DNA of 64,000 nucleotides from Acanthochlamys bracteata. Lineage: Eukaryota > Streptophyta > Magnoliopsida > Pandanales > Velloziaceae. Below are positions 23,245 to 35,183 of this stretch, one piece after another. The notes beneath the pieces were generated by a model. That model was not told the origin of the DNA. It made no database searches and saw only the letters and a list, made by a program, of their open reading frames with translations. Every line of letters begins with the position of its first letter. Within the stretch, counting starts at the first letter, position 1. The stretch lies in the NCBI GenBank assembly GCA_019914995.1, contig CM034127.1, positions 12,622,269 through 12,686,268 of the forward strand, given 5' to 3'. The translations under genes were made by a program, and so were the position numbers.

Positions 23245-25967
23245 TCAATGGAGTGCCAGCCTGTCCCCATTGTGAGATTTACAAGATCTCTGCACTCAAA
23301 AATCACCTATGAACACTGTAGCTTGGGCTGTGCTATTATCTGCTTCTTCCTAGTCTAACTCCATCCAGCACCCTGTCCATAGGAAACGTGGGTTATGCAT
23401 GAAGTTAATCAACAAACTGTCCTCTCTATTTTAGACAATTCAGGTATGGAAGATGGTTTCCTTTAATTATTATCATCTATGTATTAATCTTTGAGCTTTC
23501 ACTTGTATTGTCGAATCTGCTTACAAACCCACTGTATTGTTATGATGCTTGGGCATCAGCTTAAATTACGAATTATCCAGACTAAAGAGTAAATTTGTTA
23601 GTAGTGTTGTTGTTATAGGGCATGCCAGAATAATCCTCCACTTGATCGAAAGACTTGTCTTCGTTTACCTAGTCTCTTAATATTTGAGATGCAACATTGT
23701 TGGCCAGACCTATAAATTTTCTCTAAATACATGGGATCTTGTCTATCTTAACACGCACAATAGCAACGATTAAGCAAAATAAATTGGCATAAATTTTCTA
23801 TACAATCTCCCAGTATAGAAAAGTTTTAGATGCAACAGTAAGGACATGTATGATAGTGAAATTCAGGATGTGGTACCTGGAATCAGCATTTTTATCAGTT
23901 TTCTAGCATCACGTTGGTCTCTCTTCCTTCTTAGGCAGGGAATTACTAGATCCATTCTGAGATCATAACATGTCTTAACTGAGAAGCTCTTGGAATCCTT
24001 GTTTCCTCATCAATCACACAGGAAACTTTTGTCAAACTTTGACAGCTGCATTTAAGTAGCAACCACCAGTCCAAGTTTCCTATGCAGTCTAAGTCTAGAA
24101 CATTTGAAACAAAAAGACAAGCGAGCTGGACAACCAGTTTCTGAAGAGAACCTTTCATCTTCTTCTCCACTGAAAAGAAGAAACCAAGGAATATCGTCTT
24201 TGAGAAAATAGCAATAATTGTGTCCAACAACTGGAACCTAACACAAGAAAAATGAACCGCAAGCAGTTGCAGTAGCACAGTCCTATCAACTTAACCAGAA
24301 TCTTTTTCATGTTTTGACACAAGAAGAAGCAACTTAGTTCAAGGATCAGTTACAAAGTTTTGCCCAGCCAAAACAGAAATTAAGTGCCTACTATCTAATC
24401 AAATTAGACAACTACAAGTTGACTAAAGATGAAAAGGTAGGCAAAAACAAACCAAAAATCCAGATGGTGTAACACTGACCTAACAGAATACTTACTTAAA
24501 CAGTTTTGCTGAGTATAACCTAGAACAAAAGAGGACATTTGGTCAATCACAAAAATATTCAGAAAGCCTCAATATGAAGTTCATTTGATGAACAAGATCG
24601 TAAGGATAGAAATAATAAGAAATAACAATAAGAATACAAAAATTTTAGCTATCACATCTCCATAGCAAACAAGCTTCTTTGGAGAACTTTCAATTAGCAT
24701 GCATAAACAATAAATGAAACAAAATTAAGGAGTTATTCATATGCTAAGTATGACAATTGTCAGCAGGGTATCAATATCAATGACCAGAAGTTATATGTGA
24801 AAAGGTATTTATATAAGAGCAACAATATACCTGGACGGTAGTGTGTGCAAAAATCCTTTGCTTACTTCTATAGAAGCTAAGGGCGTGTTTACCTACCACC
24901 CAAACTCTACTTTTTCGAACTCACTTTTAATATAAAATAAATAAATAATTTAAAATAATTTTTTTCTATTAAAATTTTTTTTTCAAAACTCAATTTTAAA
25001 ACTTACTTTAATAAAAATTAATATAAAAACTTATTTTTATTAAATATTTTAAATTTAATTTTTTAAACTCACTTTAAAAAAAGTGAGTTCACCTCAACGT
25101 AAACACACCCTAACAGCTACCCTTTCCCAAAGGAACTCTATTAAGTCCTTTACTCATAGCATCTGTACTTGACGAGAACAAAAAAAGTACTCAGCTAAAA
25201 CAACTAAAGACCATCTACATTTGTTTGAGACAATTTTGGAGATGCTTGAATGGCAGCACTTAGATGTCCACTGTGGTATGCACATGCAAAAAGAATTTCA
25301 CATAAACATATCCTCAAAATAAAAAAACCAGAAGAATAATAACTAAACGAAAGAATTTGTTCTTCATAGCCTTTTAGGTGCAGAAATCAAAGTATACTCG
25401 TCAACCTTCTTTTGTTGTTAACTCACAAAGGTATGAGATCAAGAGCATTTTCGTCTGTAAGGTACAGGATGCACATCAAATCCAGACTGAAGATGATGCC
25501 AAACAATTGCCTATCATAAAAGTATTTTGATCTATTATTCTGTTCTTAGCAGAGTAAGCTTTTACCAAAACCAACTGTGCTCCTTTTTTGGTTACATGCA
25601 TATTTTGAACTTCTTTTAAATTTTTCAATTTCAGATTTTAGCTGATCTTAGACACTCCTTTATTTTCCTCATACTTCTCATTTTTCCTCACTTGTACATA
25701 CTACTGTGTTTATATGCATAAAGATCCTAGAAGTAAAGCTTTAAAAAATAAAATACAGTCATTAAGTGTTGTTTGAACCTTTAATTTGAATCATTTGCAC
25801 AAGTCCCAGACCTCCTTAACAGCAATTAGGCATGGTTAACAAAAGAATACAATCACAACTTAGGCTGCCTTAATGGGAAACTGATCCTACACGAAATTGC
25901 AAACCTCCCAACTTTATCATATTTTAGAATAGAGGTACTAAAAGTTGATAATGGGAATGAAACTTAC
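23245..25967. other. Intergenic downstream of LecRK gene 5
   Basis: No supported gene. A Tourist-like element of a separate subfamily lies at 24881-25110. The missing 3' exons of the esterase pseudogene might be expected in 23.5-25.9 kb, but I could not recognise them. Confidence 0.5.
24881..25110. mobile_element. Tourist-like MITE, second subfamily
   Basis: Its ends GGGCGTGTTTAC and GTAAACACACCC are inverted with one mismatch. TAA is duplicated at 24878-24880 and 25111-25113. The subterminal repeats (ACTCACTTTT at the left, AAAGTGAGTT at the right) differ from the GCGTTTGG subfamily that dominates the window. Confidence 0.85.
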
Positions 25968-28610
25968 AAACCTTCAATTTCACTCGTTGTTATCAGTTGA
26001 TAAAAAATCACCGCTTGAAAGTTGTCATACAGAGAGTTGTAGCTTTGTTTTCCTCAATGCGCACAATATGAGGGTATTTCTCATTTTTAGTGAAGTTTTC
26101 ACACTGAAGGACAAAATTGTTAGTGAAACATAAATTGCTACAAGGTACGCTTAAGTGTGATTTCTAACAAGCTCATGCTGATGATGAATTGAAAAGATGT
26201 TTTCCACCCAACAATGACTAGACCAGGTTAAGTACACTTTTACCACAGGGTACTCAAATGTACTTATGAACACTATATAGATATCCAAAGAAACTTAAGT
26301 AATCTAGAACTAAAGGCACCTTTTTTAGACAAGGATACAATCATAGTGAATGTTTGAATAAGTAACAGATGCGTTAAGATTTCAGAGCTGACCTGCACTA
26401 TCAGAAGGAGTTGCAATTGGGATATACAATATACCAACAGGCGGAAACCAGATATTTAGAGTGAAAGCATACATTAATTTTAGATCTTCACAATCATTGA
26501 CCATCCGGAAAAGAAGAGGAGGCTTCCCGTGCCACTTGCCTTTAAGCATGATGTTTACCAGTTCTTCCAACAACCCAAGAAATATGGTATGCCATCTTTT
26601 CCAGCACATAGAATCCACAAAGTACAGGAATCTATGAGCAATGAATACCATTATCAAAAGAACATGTTCAGTGATAAACTTTAGCCATAAGACAGGAACC
26701 TTCAATCTTGTAAGAACAAACTAAATAAAGCTAAAAAAACTATCTGCAGCTCACCTGCCTGTGTGCACTTGACCCAATATGAGGTGTTACAAATCTTATA
26801 AAATTCACAGGTTCCAATCCAGCAAAACTGCCCTTCAACTAAAGTCATTGCAAACTACATTTTCTAGAAGATTACGCTTGATGTTTTCTTCATACAGAAG
26901 CACGATGGCATAACTTGCTATCAAGCCACCCAATGAATGACCTACAAAGGAAATCTTTTCGGGTGGGGTCTATTTGCAACCAGTGATCGAATCTGATGCA
27001 GAGGACACAACTTATCAATGATTAAACAAAATCTGAAATATAAAGAATGTGATTTCTGTACCCAAACTTAGTCGACTCTCTTAATACTCAGTACAACATA
27101 CTTTTCGGGGGGAAAAAATCTCATCATCTAACCAAGTGAGTTTCAAAACTAATAATAAACTCCTAAGTTAATAAATTTCCAAAAAACACCTCTAGTATAG
27201 TGTGGCTTAAGTTTTAGGGAAGGGTGATTTACATGCAAAGGATAATTAGAAAGGGTAAAAGATGCAAAGTTCACCTCTTTCGCTTGTCTCACCCCATTAC
27301 ATCCACATCATCAAATGTTAAAGTTGCAGAGTTGCATTTGCTGCCTGTAAAAAATGCATCAGCTAAATTAAAAAATATGTACTAACTGCCATGCAGCACA
27401 AAAACTTTACTTAAAGAAAACATTCGCATGTTTGAAAGCACCTTGGAAATACAAATTGGCATAAAACAATTGTAAGAGGAACTGATTGCTAGTGAGTATA
27501 AGTCGAAAGAGTTCAAGAAGATGCATCATTAGTGAAAAACACACAGGACAAGAATGAAAAGGTAAGAAAACTTACAGTGCACAACAATATCATCGGGTAC
27601 CTCTTCACGAATTGTTTGGCAGCATATTTCCAGTTATCAGCACTAAGAAAATATCAAAGCAAATAAGGATGGATAACAAGTAAATGGAAAAGTGATAAGC
27701 AGAGAAAAAATTAAAGCATAAGTGTAATCTACAATTAATGAGTACATCTACATGTGTTGACATTAACTATTGAGAGACAATTCATACCAAAAGGCCATTT
27801 GTCTCAAGTTCATATTGAAGCATCAACAACAACAAAAGAAATGTAGACAACACTGGTTCTGTGGTCTTTACTTATTGTGACTCACAGAGCTGAAAAGAGA
27901 ACCGAATCTGATAGTATGCTCACGCACGTTGATGTCCAGAGGAAAATGGAAGCAAATGAAAATGAATCTTCTTCCTAATTTTTTGTCCATAAATGAACAT
28001 CTCAGAAGATCCGCTTAGACTTCTTCATTGTCCTAATAGATTCATCATCGACTTTAGAATACATATATTCTTCAACCTACTAGCTCCAAATCGCTGATTA
28101 CCATCACATTAAGTGAGATTTACCCAATGTAATCGCTTTTACCCAATGTGTATTTGTAATCCATCGATTTCACGTGTCTTATAAATCTTTTGCTCGCAAG
28201 AACAAAAAAAAAAGTATCTTTATTAACTCAAAAATCACCTTCAGTATCTAAAGGCAGTTCTCACGAAAACAAAACGAATAAAAAAACATTCAAATCAAAC
28301 AGTTGCACGACTAAAAGCAGTTACCGTTAAACACATTCACAAATTTTACAATGCAGATTAATTTGAACCAGAAAAAAAGATAGTAATACCTTCCAACAAT
28401 TCCCTTAACGGTAACAACGAGATGATTGGGGGATTTCAAAGGATAAGTAGAAGGATCAGGAAGGACTACCTCCTCCTTCTTCGTCAACACCGGAACGGCA
28501 GAATCATCTTTTCTTCTTCCACGTGTCAATATAAACAGACACGAAGTCGAAGTCCGGCGCCGTCTCCCTGCTGGTTTCTTCTTCGCTTCTACTTCAACTG
28601 CGGTCACCAT
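25968..28610 (-). pseudogene. Decayed serine esterase/lipase (DUF676-like) gene
   Basis: Successive minus-strand pieces match the plant DUF676 putative serine esterase family. Exon 1 (28390-28610, ATG to donor) ends in a VTVKGIVG motif. Exon 2 (27576-27642) encodes ADNWKYAAKQFVKRYP and then shifts frame. Exon 3 (about 27275-27344) encodes CSKCNSATLTFDDVDVMG and then a stop. Exon 4 (about 26870-26992) carries the nucleophile elbow GHSLGG, reached only after a one-base shift. Pieces at about 26460-26560 (PPLLFRMVNDCEDL) and 25968-26103 (EKYPHIVRIEENKA, then stops) complete the visible part. Splice borders are largely kept while frames are broken at several places, so the gene decayed in place and is not a retrocopy. 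Exon 1 alone is open. The C-terminal exons were not found. Confidence 0.8.
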
Positions 28611-28623
28611 TGATCAAATCGTT

Positions 28624-28646
28624 CTCTCTGTCTCTCTCTCTCTCTC
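28624..28646. repeat. (CT)n tract
   Basis: A nearly pure CT run sits about 15 bases upstream of the esterase pseudogene ATG, on the side expected for its 5' leader. Confidence 0.85.
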
Positions 28647-28775
28647 GGTTATAAGGGAGAGTGTCACTCCCTTATAAGTCTCCTTAAGTACAAACCAAAT
28701 ATCAATATAACACTATTCTCGTACCCACTGTCATAAGCAGCATAGAACACAAGGATTAGAGTGAGAATTAAGACC

Positions 28776-29318
28776 TAAGGAGGCAATTCGAATTCCTCGA
28801 TTAATTTTGAATTAATTTATATAATAATCAAATTAAAATTATTTAATTTTAATTTATTTATTTATTTATATAGATCAAAATAAATAATTTTAATTTAATA
28901 TATTTTCTAATTACCAAATTCTGATCGATCTATTTAATAATTAAATTATTTAAAATAAAAAATAAAAATATTAATTTTTATAGTAATATATAAAAATTAT
29001 TAATTATGATATATCTAAAAATATATATTAATTTTGATAAATTTATAGATTAAGTAAAAATTAGTTAAATTAAAAAAATTAAAAAATATATATACAAATT
29101 AAATTTAAATTTTATACTATTATTTTCTAATTATTAAGTATATACTATCTAAATAATTATACAAGTTAAACAGATCAATTTTGGATCAACTCAAACTCAT
29201 TTAAATTTTCATATCAATTTTTGATTGATTTAAAATTAATCCGAATTCGATTAAGATTTGATTTGAATCTAATTTTTTGAATTGAATTCGTAGATTGATT
29301 CAAAAATTGCCGTCCCTA
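28776..29318. mobile_element. hAT-like non-autonomous element, copy 2 (inverted)
   Basis: The ends are TAAGGAGGCAA-like at the left and TTGCCGTCCCTA at the right. The AT-rich interior is the reverse-orientation counterpart of the element at 13720-14214. No target duplication is recognisable, so this copy is older. Confidence 0.6.
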
Positions 29319-30530
29319 TTATTTATCTCTCTCTACATCCTTTTGTAAAGTCGGACGAATATTTATGCAATATTAAGCTTAATATTAGCAGAATAATAGC
29401 CCACTTAGAAATCCAATTATGATACAGTGAACAAACAGACGGAGATAAAATTATATCCTTAAAAATCGCTTATTAAGAAACGGTTCCTCTCTTATAAATC
29501 CAAATAAATTTAAGCCAACTATCAATATATTACTACAGTCACAGTCTTATAAGTTAGACCATGGATACGATTGTTATGGAGATTATTCGATGGTTGTCGG
29601 CATTGACTAATCTGTCGCTTGCTTTCACGCGCTTCTAGAACGAACTCATCAGTTATTTTTTCTTCTCCTCTCTTTCTTCTGCAAATGCAGTCAGATGAAA
29701 CTTCTATATATACATATATTATATTAGAAATAATAATTACCAAGATTCTATTGGATTTAATAAGACTATAATTATTGATTAGATGTTTTCTATCTGATGA
29801 ACTTTTCTAGACTCTTCTAGAATCAATCAACTTGTTTCTCTCTGGCTCAGGTGGCTCAACTCATTCTTACCGAATTGAATCGGAATCTACTCCATACTCC
29901 ATAGCACTGCTGGACTTCTTTACAAATGGCGCCAAAAAAACCATATTCAACGATTCGACGTTGCCTTTCTTTCTTTTCCGGTCTCCCAAGTCCCAGCTCA
30001 AGGAAGTATAACATAGAATTATGGAACTTCGCATCTCAGTGTAAGCTGATATTGCCATCTTTCAGCTTTAAACAAAAAAGAAATGTTTTAATTGGAAAGA
30101 ATAACTCGATCTAAAAGCTCAAGTTGATAAAGACAGTCAAATGGATAATTTGATTCTAATATGTCGACTCGGGTTACCATATAAATAGATCATGTTTTAA
30201 GTTGACGGTAAGAGCGTATTTTAAATACACATAATTGAGTTTCGCAAAAATAAAAAATAAAAAATAAATTTTTTTTAAATAAGTTGAAAGTGAAGTTTAT
30301 TTTTTATATTTTAATTATTTGTTGAAGTGGAATTTATATTTTGTATTTAAATTTTATTTGGAGTTCCTTATGTAGTAATGTTGAAGTAGAGTTCTTAGTT
30401 TATATAATATATTAAAACACATAAACTGACTGAAACTTTACTTACGAGAGAAATTGAAATTTCGGTTATTTGAAACACGTCCTAAACAAACCATCACACA
30501 TTTTCACTCATGGAAATTGCTGTATAACAG

Positions 30531-30905
30531 GTTCATGGTAGATCGGGTGCCAATAAGACTATATAAAAACCATGTTGACAAAGGTGTGGCATATCCAAGG
30601 TGGCTACCAATGAGTTTAAAGGCTATAGAATGGAGGCAACTGGGCAACACGCTACGGAAAGGACAAGGTTGATTTGTGTAAGTCTTTCATAGTTTCATTC
30701 AAAGACTATACTATAGATGCTTGTGCTTGGAAGGAAAACTGAGGTTTTGTAGAGGAAAGTAGTGATCATTGGTGGCAGAAGCAGAACTTCAGCATCTTGT
30801 CATGGACTCAAAGGAAATTGTCAGATGGGTTAGGAAGTACTACATTTACTATGATATTACCATCATGATTCTCAAAGGTTTCATGGACAACTCCCAAAAA
30901 ACTGC
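30531..30905 (+). pseudogene. Decayed last exon of an XTH gene
   Basis: Right after an AG acceptor-like site the frame reads FMVDRVPIRLYKNHVDKGVAYP, matching the start of the XTH last exon. Later frames give SFIVSFKDYTIDACAWKE, a stop, then SSDHWWQ and WTQRKL, and after another shift WVRKYYIYYD, the XTH C-terminal signature region. At least two frameshifts and an in-frame stop make it non-functional. No upstream exons are present. Its sequence differs clearly from the intact XTH 1.9 kb downstream, so it derives from another XTH subtype rather than from a recent duplication of that gene. Confidence 0.85.
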
Positions 30906-31564
30906 TCTCTTCCAAGGTTCTGATCATTCAACTGTTACACGTTGAAGTAGTTGATATTTAAATTGTTGTTGGGTGAAGAAGAGCTAGAAGTAAGTAATTT
31001 GAAATGCAAGAAGTGTTGGTAAGAGTTGTCTGCAAGCATCAGTAGACAAACAAAATTTTAAATGACATCGAAGAAATATTGTAATGTGAAGTCCCTTTCT
31101 AGCATTACGTTACAAGAAGCTAAGATTGAAGTTTGATCCATATTTCTGTAAGAACTGCACTGAAACCCCCACAACAATTAAAGCCTACTGCAACTCATTT
31201 AGTTTCGAACCAATCACCAAAGCAAAGCGAAGGAATTCATCGACCAGCTGATTGAATCGTATTGATGCATGGATTTAATGTCTCCCACGCTCGTATGCAC
31301 GTAAGAAATCATTCATCTCAACAACTGTATGACATGTATGTTCATTGCATGATTGGAATCAAGAACAGTTGTGTATCGACTTCGTAATCAAAGCACTGGA
31401 ACTAAATCAATGCTATTCAGAACTTCCGAAGAAAATAAATTCATTGATTGTTGTCACAGAAGTAGCTGTGCAAAAAAAAAAGAATTCATATGTATGTCAT
31501 GAACCTAGATAATAATTGTTGTCAAAAGAATTCATATGTTGCAATAGGTATGGCAACAGGTTTT

Positions 31565-31821
31565 GAGTGCGTTTGTGATTGCATTCCAAACACTACTTTT
31601 CAACTTTTTTTCATTTCAAATTTTTCAATACATATTTTATAAATATTTAAAAAATTTATTTAAAAATTTAAAATATATAGAAAAATTTTACGTAGTGAAA
31701 TTTTTTTATTGCATATTTTTATTATTTTTTTAAAATAAAAAAATAAATCTTATTTTTAAAAAAAACAAAAATATTCTTTTTTTAAAAAAAATCTATTTTA
31801 TAAGCAATCCTAAACGCTCTC
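31565..31821. mobile_element. Tourist-like MITE, reverse orientation
   Basis: The left end is GAGTGCGTTTGTGATTGC. The right end is AAGCAATCCTAAACGCTCTC, followed by TAA. The interior is the reverse complement of the copies at 19.7-20.2 kb. The left TAA is not preserved. Confidence 0.65.
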
Positions 31822-32725
31822 TAATTACGGGGTAGCCTTCGATGTTTTGAACAGAAAATATATATATATATTTCAAATTCTATGCATTAACAATATTCGA
31901 TAGACATGCAATAAGTCATGATTAAGTCGCAAACCTAATGAAAATACTGGAATGATACAATCATTATGCGTATACGCGTGAAACAGCTGGCATAATGTAG
32001 TAGTCAATATATCACATCTGATGAATTCATAATACGAAGTGGTTCGTGCAGTTCATTCATTACTGGAAGCTTAAGTAGAAACTATACTCTAGGCACTTAA
32101 ACTATTGCTAGCTACCCAAAAAAAAAACAGATTTAAGAGAAAACATAGACAAAAGTAGGTGTAAAAGGTTGTGAACTTATCCGCTCAGCCAACCATCTCC
32201 AGGGTTCGAACAGAGACAGTGTACCAAACATGTCCCCAAAATCATAATCTTGTGCCACACTTATCACCCAACTAGTACTTAATCAAGCATGTAATACTTG
32301 TAAATCATATGTTATTCATACCTATACCAAAATCACTCCGATCAGTTTTTTGATAAATTTCTAACAAGTAGAAAATAATTCCCCAGCTAGTTTCTCATAT
32401 CAGTTTGCCTGCCACACAGACAGACCAAGGATTGCGAAAGCTCTATCTATAGTAGTGCTTACGAGAAAAGGCAGCACCATGTTTATCAGAAGATACTTGA
32501 ACAGTTAGAATTCCGAATTAGAAGAGACAAGAAAGGAACTTACCTCACATTTTGCTTGAAATCTCAAGATATTTGGGATATGATTGTAGATAAGTAAGGA
32601 GCAGGGGGGCGACCTAATGCTGACTATGATAATAGCTGGAAATCCAAACTGGCACGATGGCTTTCATTTGAATGCAGCCTATGGAATCCCATTGCCTCCC
32701 TTCAAAATTTGTACTCCTTGCTGCT

Positions 32726-32732
32726 TATAAAA
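32726..32732 (+). promoter_or_regulatory. TATA box of XTH
   Basis: TATAAAA lies about 100 bases upstream of the XTH ATG, leaving a leader of about 70 bases. Inferred from sequence and spacing only. Confidence 0.6.
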
Positions 32733-32830
32733 CCATACTCCAGGCTTCTCTCAAAACTACACAAGAAACTTTCTCAAGTAGATTTCTTTACTTCTGTACA
32801 CGTAATAAGTCATAAGAACTTTGTCAAATC

Positions 32831-34209
32831 ATGAAGCAGAACAACCTATACCTTGTTTTACTAGCAGTCCTTTCCATTGCTGCATTTCATGTTACTGCAA
32901 AGCCGGCAACCTTCCAGCAAGACTTCAAAGTAACCTGGTCTGATACCCACATCAAGCAGATTGAAGGAGGGAACTCCATTCAGCTGGTACTTGATCAATC
33001 CTCAGGTAAGTACACCTGATCATTTTGGCCATTTCATCAACTACATCGAGTAAGAGCCCACCCCTTACTTCCTCACGAACTAAAAGTCGAGGCAATAGTG
33101 AGTTGGACTTACCACGATTGAAGATCTACTTCCACCATGTTCAAGCAGGGCACCAGAGAATCAGCTTCATCTCTTCCATAAACATCTGTAACAGAAATCT
33201 AAAAGAAACAAAATGGAACGCATAGCATTACTCGTGTTTTAATGCCAGATTCAAGATTATGCCACTGAAATCTTCTACCTACGCTATTACAGTGTTGTTC
33301 TACTTATAGTGTATATATTCATGTTAAACCAGGATGTGGATTTGCTTCCAAGTATAAATACCTGTATGGACGAGTGAGCTTGAAGATCAAGCTTGTTCCT
33401 GGAGATTCTGCTGGAACTGTCACTGCATTCTATGTATGTAACTGAATACCATGAATATAAAACTAACCTTGACCATATTACTGCTAATCTCAAATGTTCA
33501 CTATGTTTTTTGGCTAATGCTGATTATGCTATGAACATATACAGCTAAACTCAGATACAGATAAGGTCCGTGATGAGTTGGATTTCGAGTTCCTCGGGAA
33601 TAGGACCGGGCAGCCCTACACGGTCCAGACCAATGTGTTTGCTGGAGGGAAGGGGGACAGAGAGCAGAGGGTGAATCTCTGGTTCGACCCAGCTGCTGAA
33701 TTCCACACATACTCAATCTTCTGGAATCACTACCAAGTTGTGTAAGTTCCTACCTGAAATGCTCCTCTAACATGTTTTCCGAAAATTTCGTGAACCTGAC
33801 ATTGTCGTGACTATGCAGATTCTATGTTGATAGCATACCAATCAGGGTGTACAAGAACCATGACGCAAAGGGCATTCCCTTCCCTAAGGTACAGCCTATG
33901 GGAGTATACTCAACACTATGGGAAGCCGATGACTGGGCGACAAGGGGAGGACTGGAGAAGATAGACTGGAGTAAGGCACCCTTCTACGCATACTATAAGG
34001 ACTTTGATATTGAGGGCTGTTTAGTTCCAGGACCAATGAATTGCGCTGCTAACTCCAGCAATTGGTGGGAGGCGCCAAGGTACAGGCAGCTCAGCCCTGT
34101 GCAGGCACGGTTGTACAGATGGGTTCGCATGAACCATATGATATACGATTACTGTAAGGATAAGTCACGGTACCCTATCCCGCCGCAGGAGTGTTTGGCT
34201 GGTATATAA
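32831..34209 (+). CDS. XTH: Xyloglucan endotransglucosylase/hydrolase
   Basis: This secreted GH16 enzyme cuts and rejoins, or hydrolyses, xyloglucan in the cell wall. Four exons join in frame: 32831-33005, 33333-33433, 33545-33741 and 33819-34209, with GT-AG introns, giving 287 residues. Seen: signal peptide (about residues 1-23), catalytic motif [10 protein letters not shown] (102-111) with nucleophile Glu103 and acid/base Glu107, followed by the glycosylation sequon NRT. The last exon has [25 protein letters not shown] and the Cys-containing XTH C-terminal domain ending in PPQEC. Most family members have DEIDFEFLG; Leu replaces Ile here, which is conservative. Length and exon layout fit the family. 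A decayed XTH exon of another subtype lies just upstream. Confidence 0.95.
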
Positions 34210-34488
34210 AACCCAGATTCATGTCACTTCATGCAACCAAGATGTGTGTATGTAGAACTCGCGTATAAAGGTCTAGAGTTTTTTTTGTTGTTGTAAGATG
34301 TAAAATGCTATAATGATGCTTGCAAAATGTAGTCTTCCTTTTCATTGTTGCATTTTCATATTTGTTATATTAATCTTTATACTAGTTGTAGATAAGATAT
34401 GCCTTACTCGTCATAGTTCATCTAATGGAGTCGTTATAGTTACCTAAAATAAGAAGTTTTTTTTTTAAAAAATTATAAAATAATTAAG

Positions 34489-34526
<38 letters not shown>

Positions 34527-35183
34527 GAACGTACGATTTATTTATATTTTATAATTTTTATAAGAACATTTTTGTAAAATTTTATAGATTTATTGAGAAA
34601 TGAAAAACTGAAATGAAATCGAAAAAAACACTTGGATAAGCAGCACCAAACATGCACAATATCAGCTTCTTGCGTTGTGTGCTTTTTCATGGCTATGAAA
34701 ACAGAATAATGCTGTACTCCCTTCACAGAGCAATATAAATCTTAAACAATAAAAACATAAAGATCGAGAGAAAAATAACCATACACATTTATTAAATAAA
34801 TTTCCACGTACTTGATCTTGTAAACTAGAGCATAAAAAAAGTGAAAAGTTTGAATCACCACTTCTTAATATCCGTTTGTAAGTACCCCATCATCAACAAA
34901 CCTTCAAAAAGAAAAGCATTAAAACTTTTGAGTTTTAGCAGATTGCTTACAGTTGACCACAGCGATTGGAAACGTCACTGTTCCCGGAAAGTGATAACAG
35001 AATAGCTGGCATGTACTCTTATAACCCTCCCATACGAGTTGATTAGCAGCTTTCTAAAAGCCATCACGAATGGAAGTCCACAAATTGCAAATGAATGGGT
35101 CAACAGTCCAAAAAGATGGACATTTTACCTCCAAAACTCGTACCAACTTAAAAGCTTCAACAATTAAACTTCTGTTCATAATG
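34210..35183. other. Intergenic between XTH and FANCL (convergent)
   Basis: This holds the 3' ends of both genes. A decayed Tourist-like copy at about 34450-34660 contains an AT microsatellite at 34492-34522. Nothing else is recognised. Confidence 0.6.
34492..34522. repeat. (AT)n microsatellite
   Basis: About 31 bases of AT dinucleotide repeat within a decayed transposon copy. Confidence 0.9.

Larger units (their letters stand above)
28611..30530. other. Intergenic upstream of the esterase pseudogene
   Basis: A CT-rich run lies at 28624-28646, just upstream of the pseudogene ATG. A hAT-like element occupies 28776-29318, and an AT-rich repeat lies at about 30200-30485. No gene is seen. Confidence 0.6.
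30906..32830. other. Intergenic upstream of XTH
   Basis: No gene is seen. A Tourist-like element in reverse orientation lies at 31565-31821. The last 110 bases hold the XTH promoter core and 5' leader. Confidence 0.6.

Noticed and set aside
23946-24278. 110-residue minus-strand open frame
   Set aside because: No family features and no supporting splice signals or homologous copy. It may be a decayed fragment, but that cannot be supported.
26382-26705. Standalone small membrane protein gene
   Set aside because: Part of it matches the esterase family (PPLLFRMVNDCEDL), and the rest is read-through into intron. It belongs to the pseudogene.
32195-32225. Box-B-like GGGTTCGAA, possible SINE
   Set aside because: No box A at proper spacing, no 3' tail and no second copy seen.
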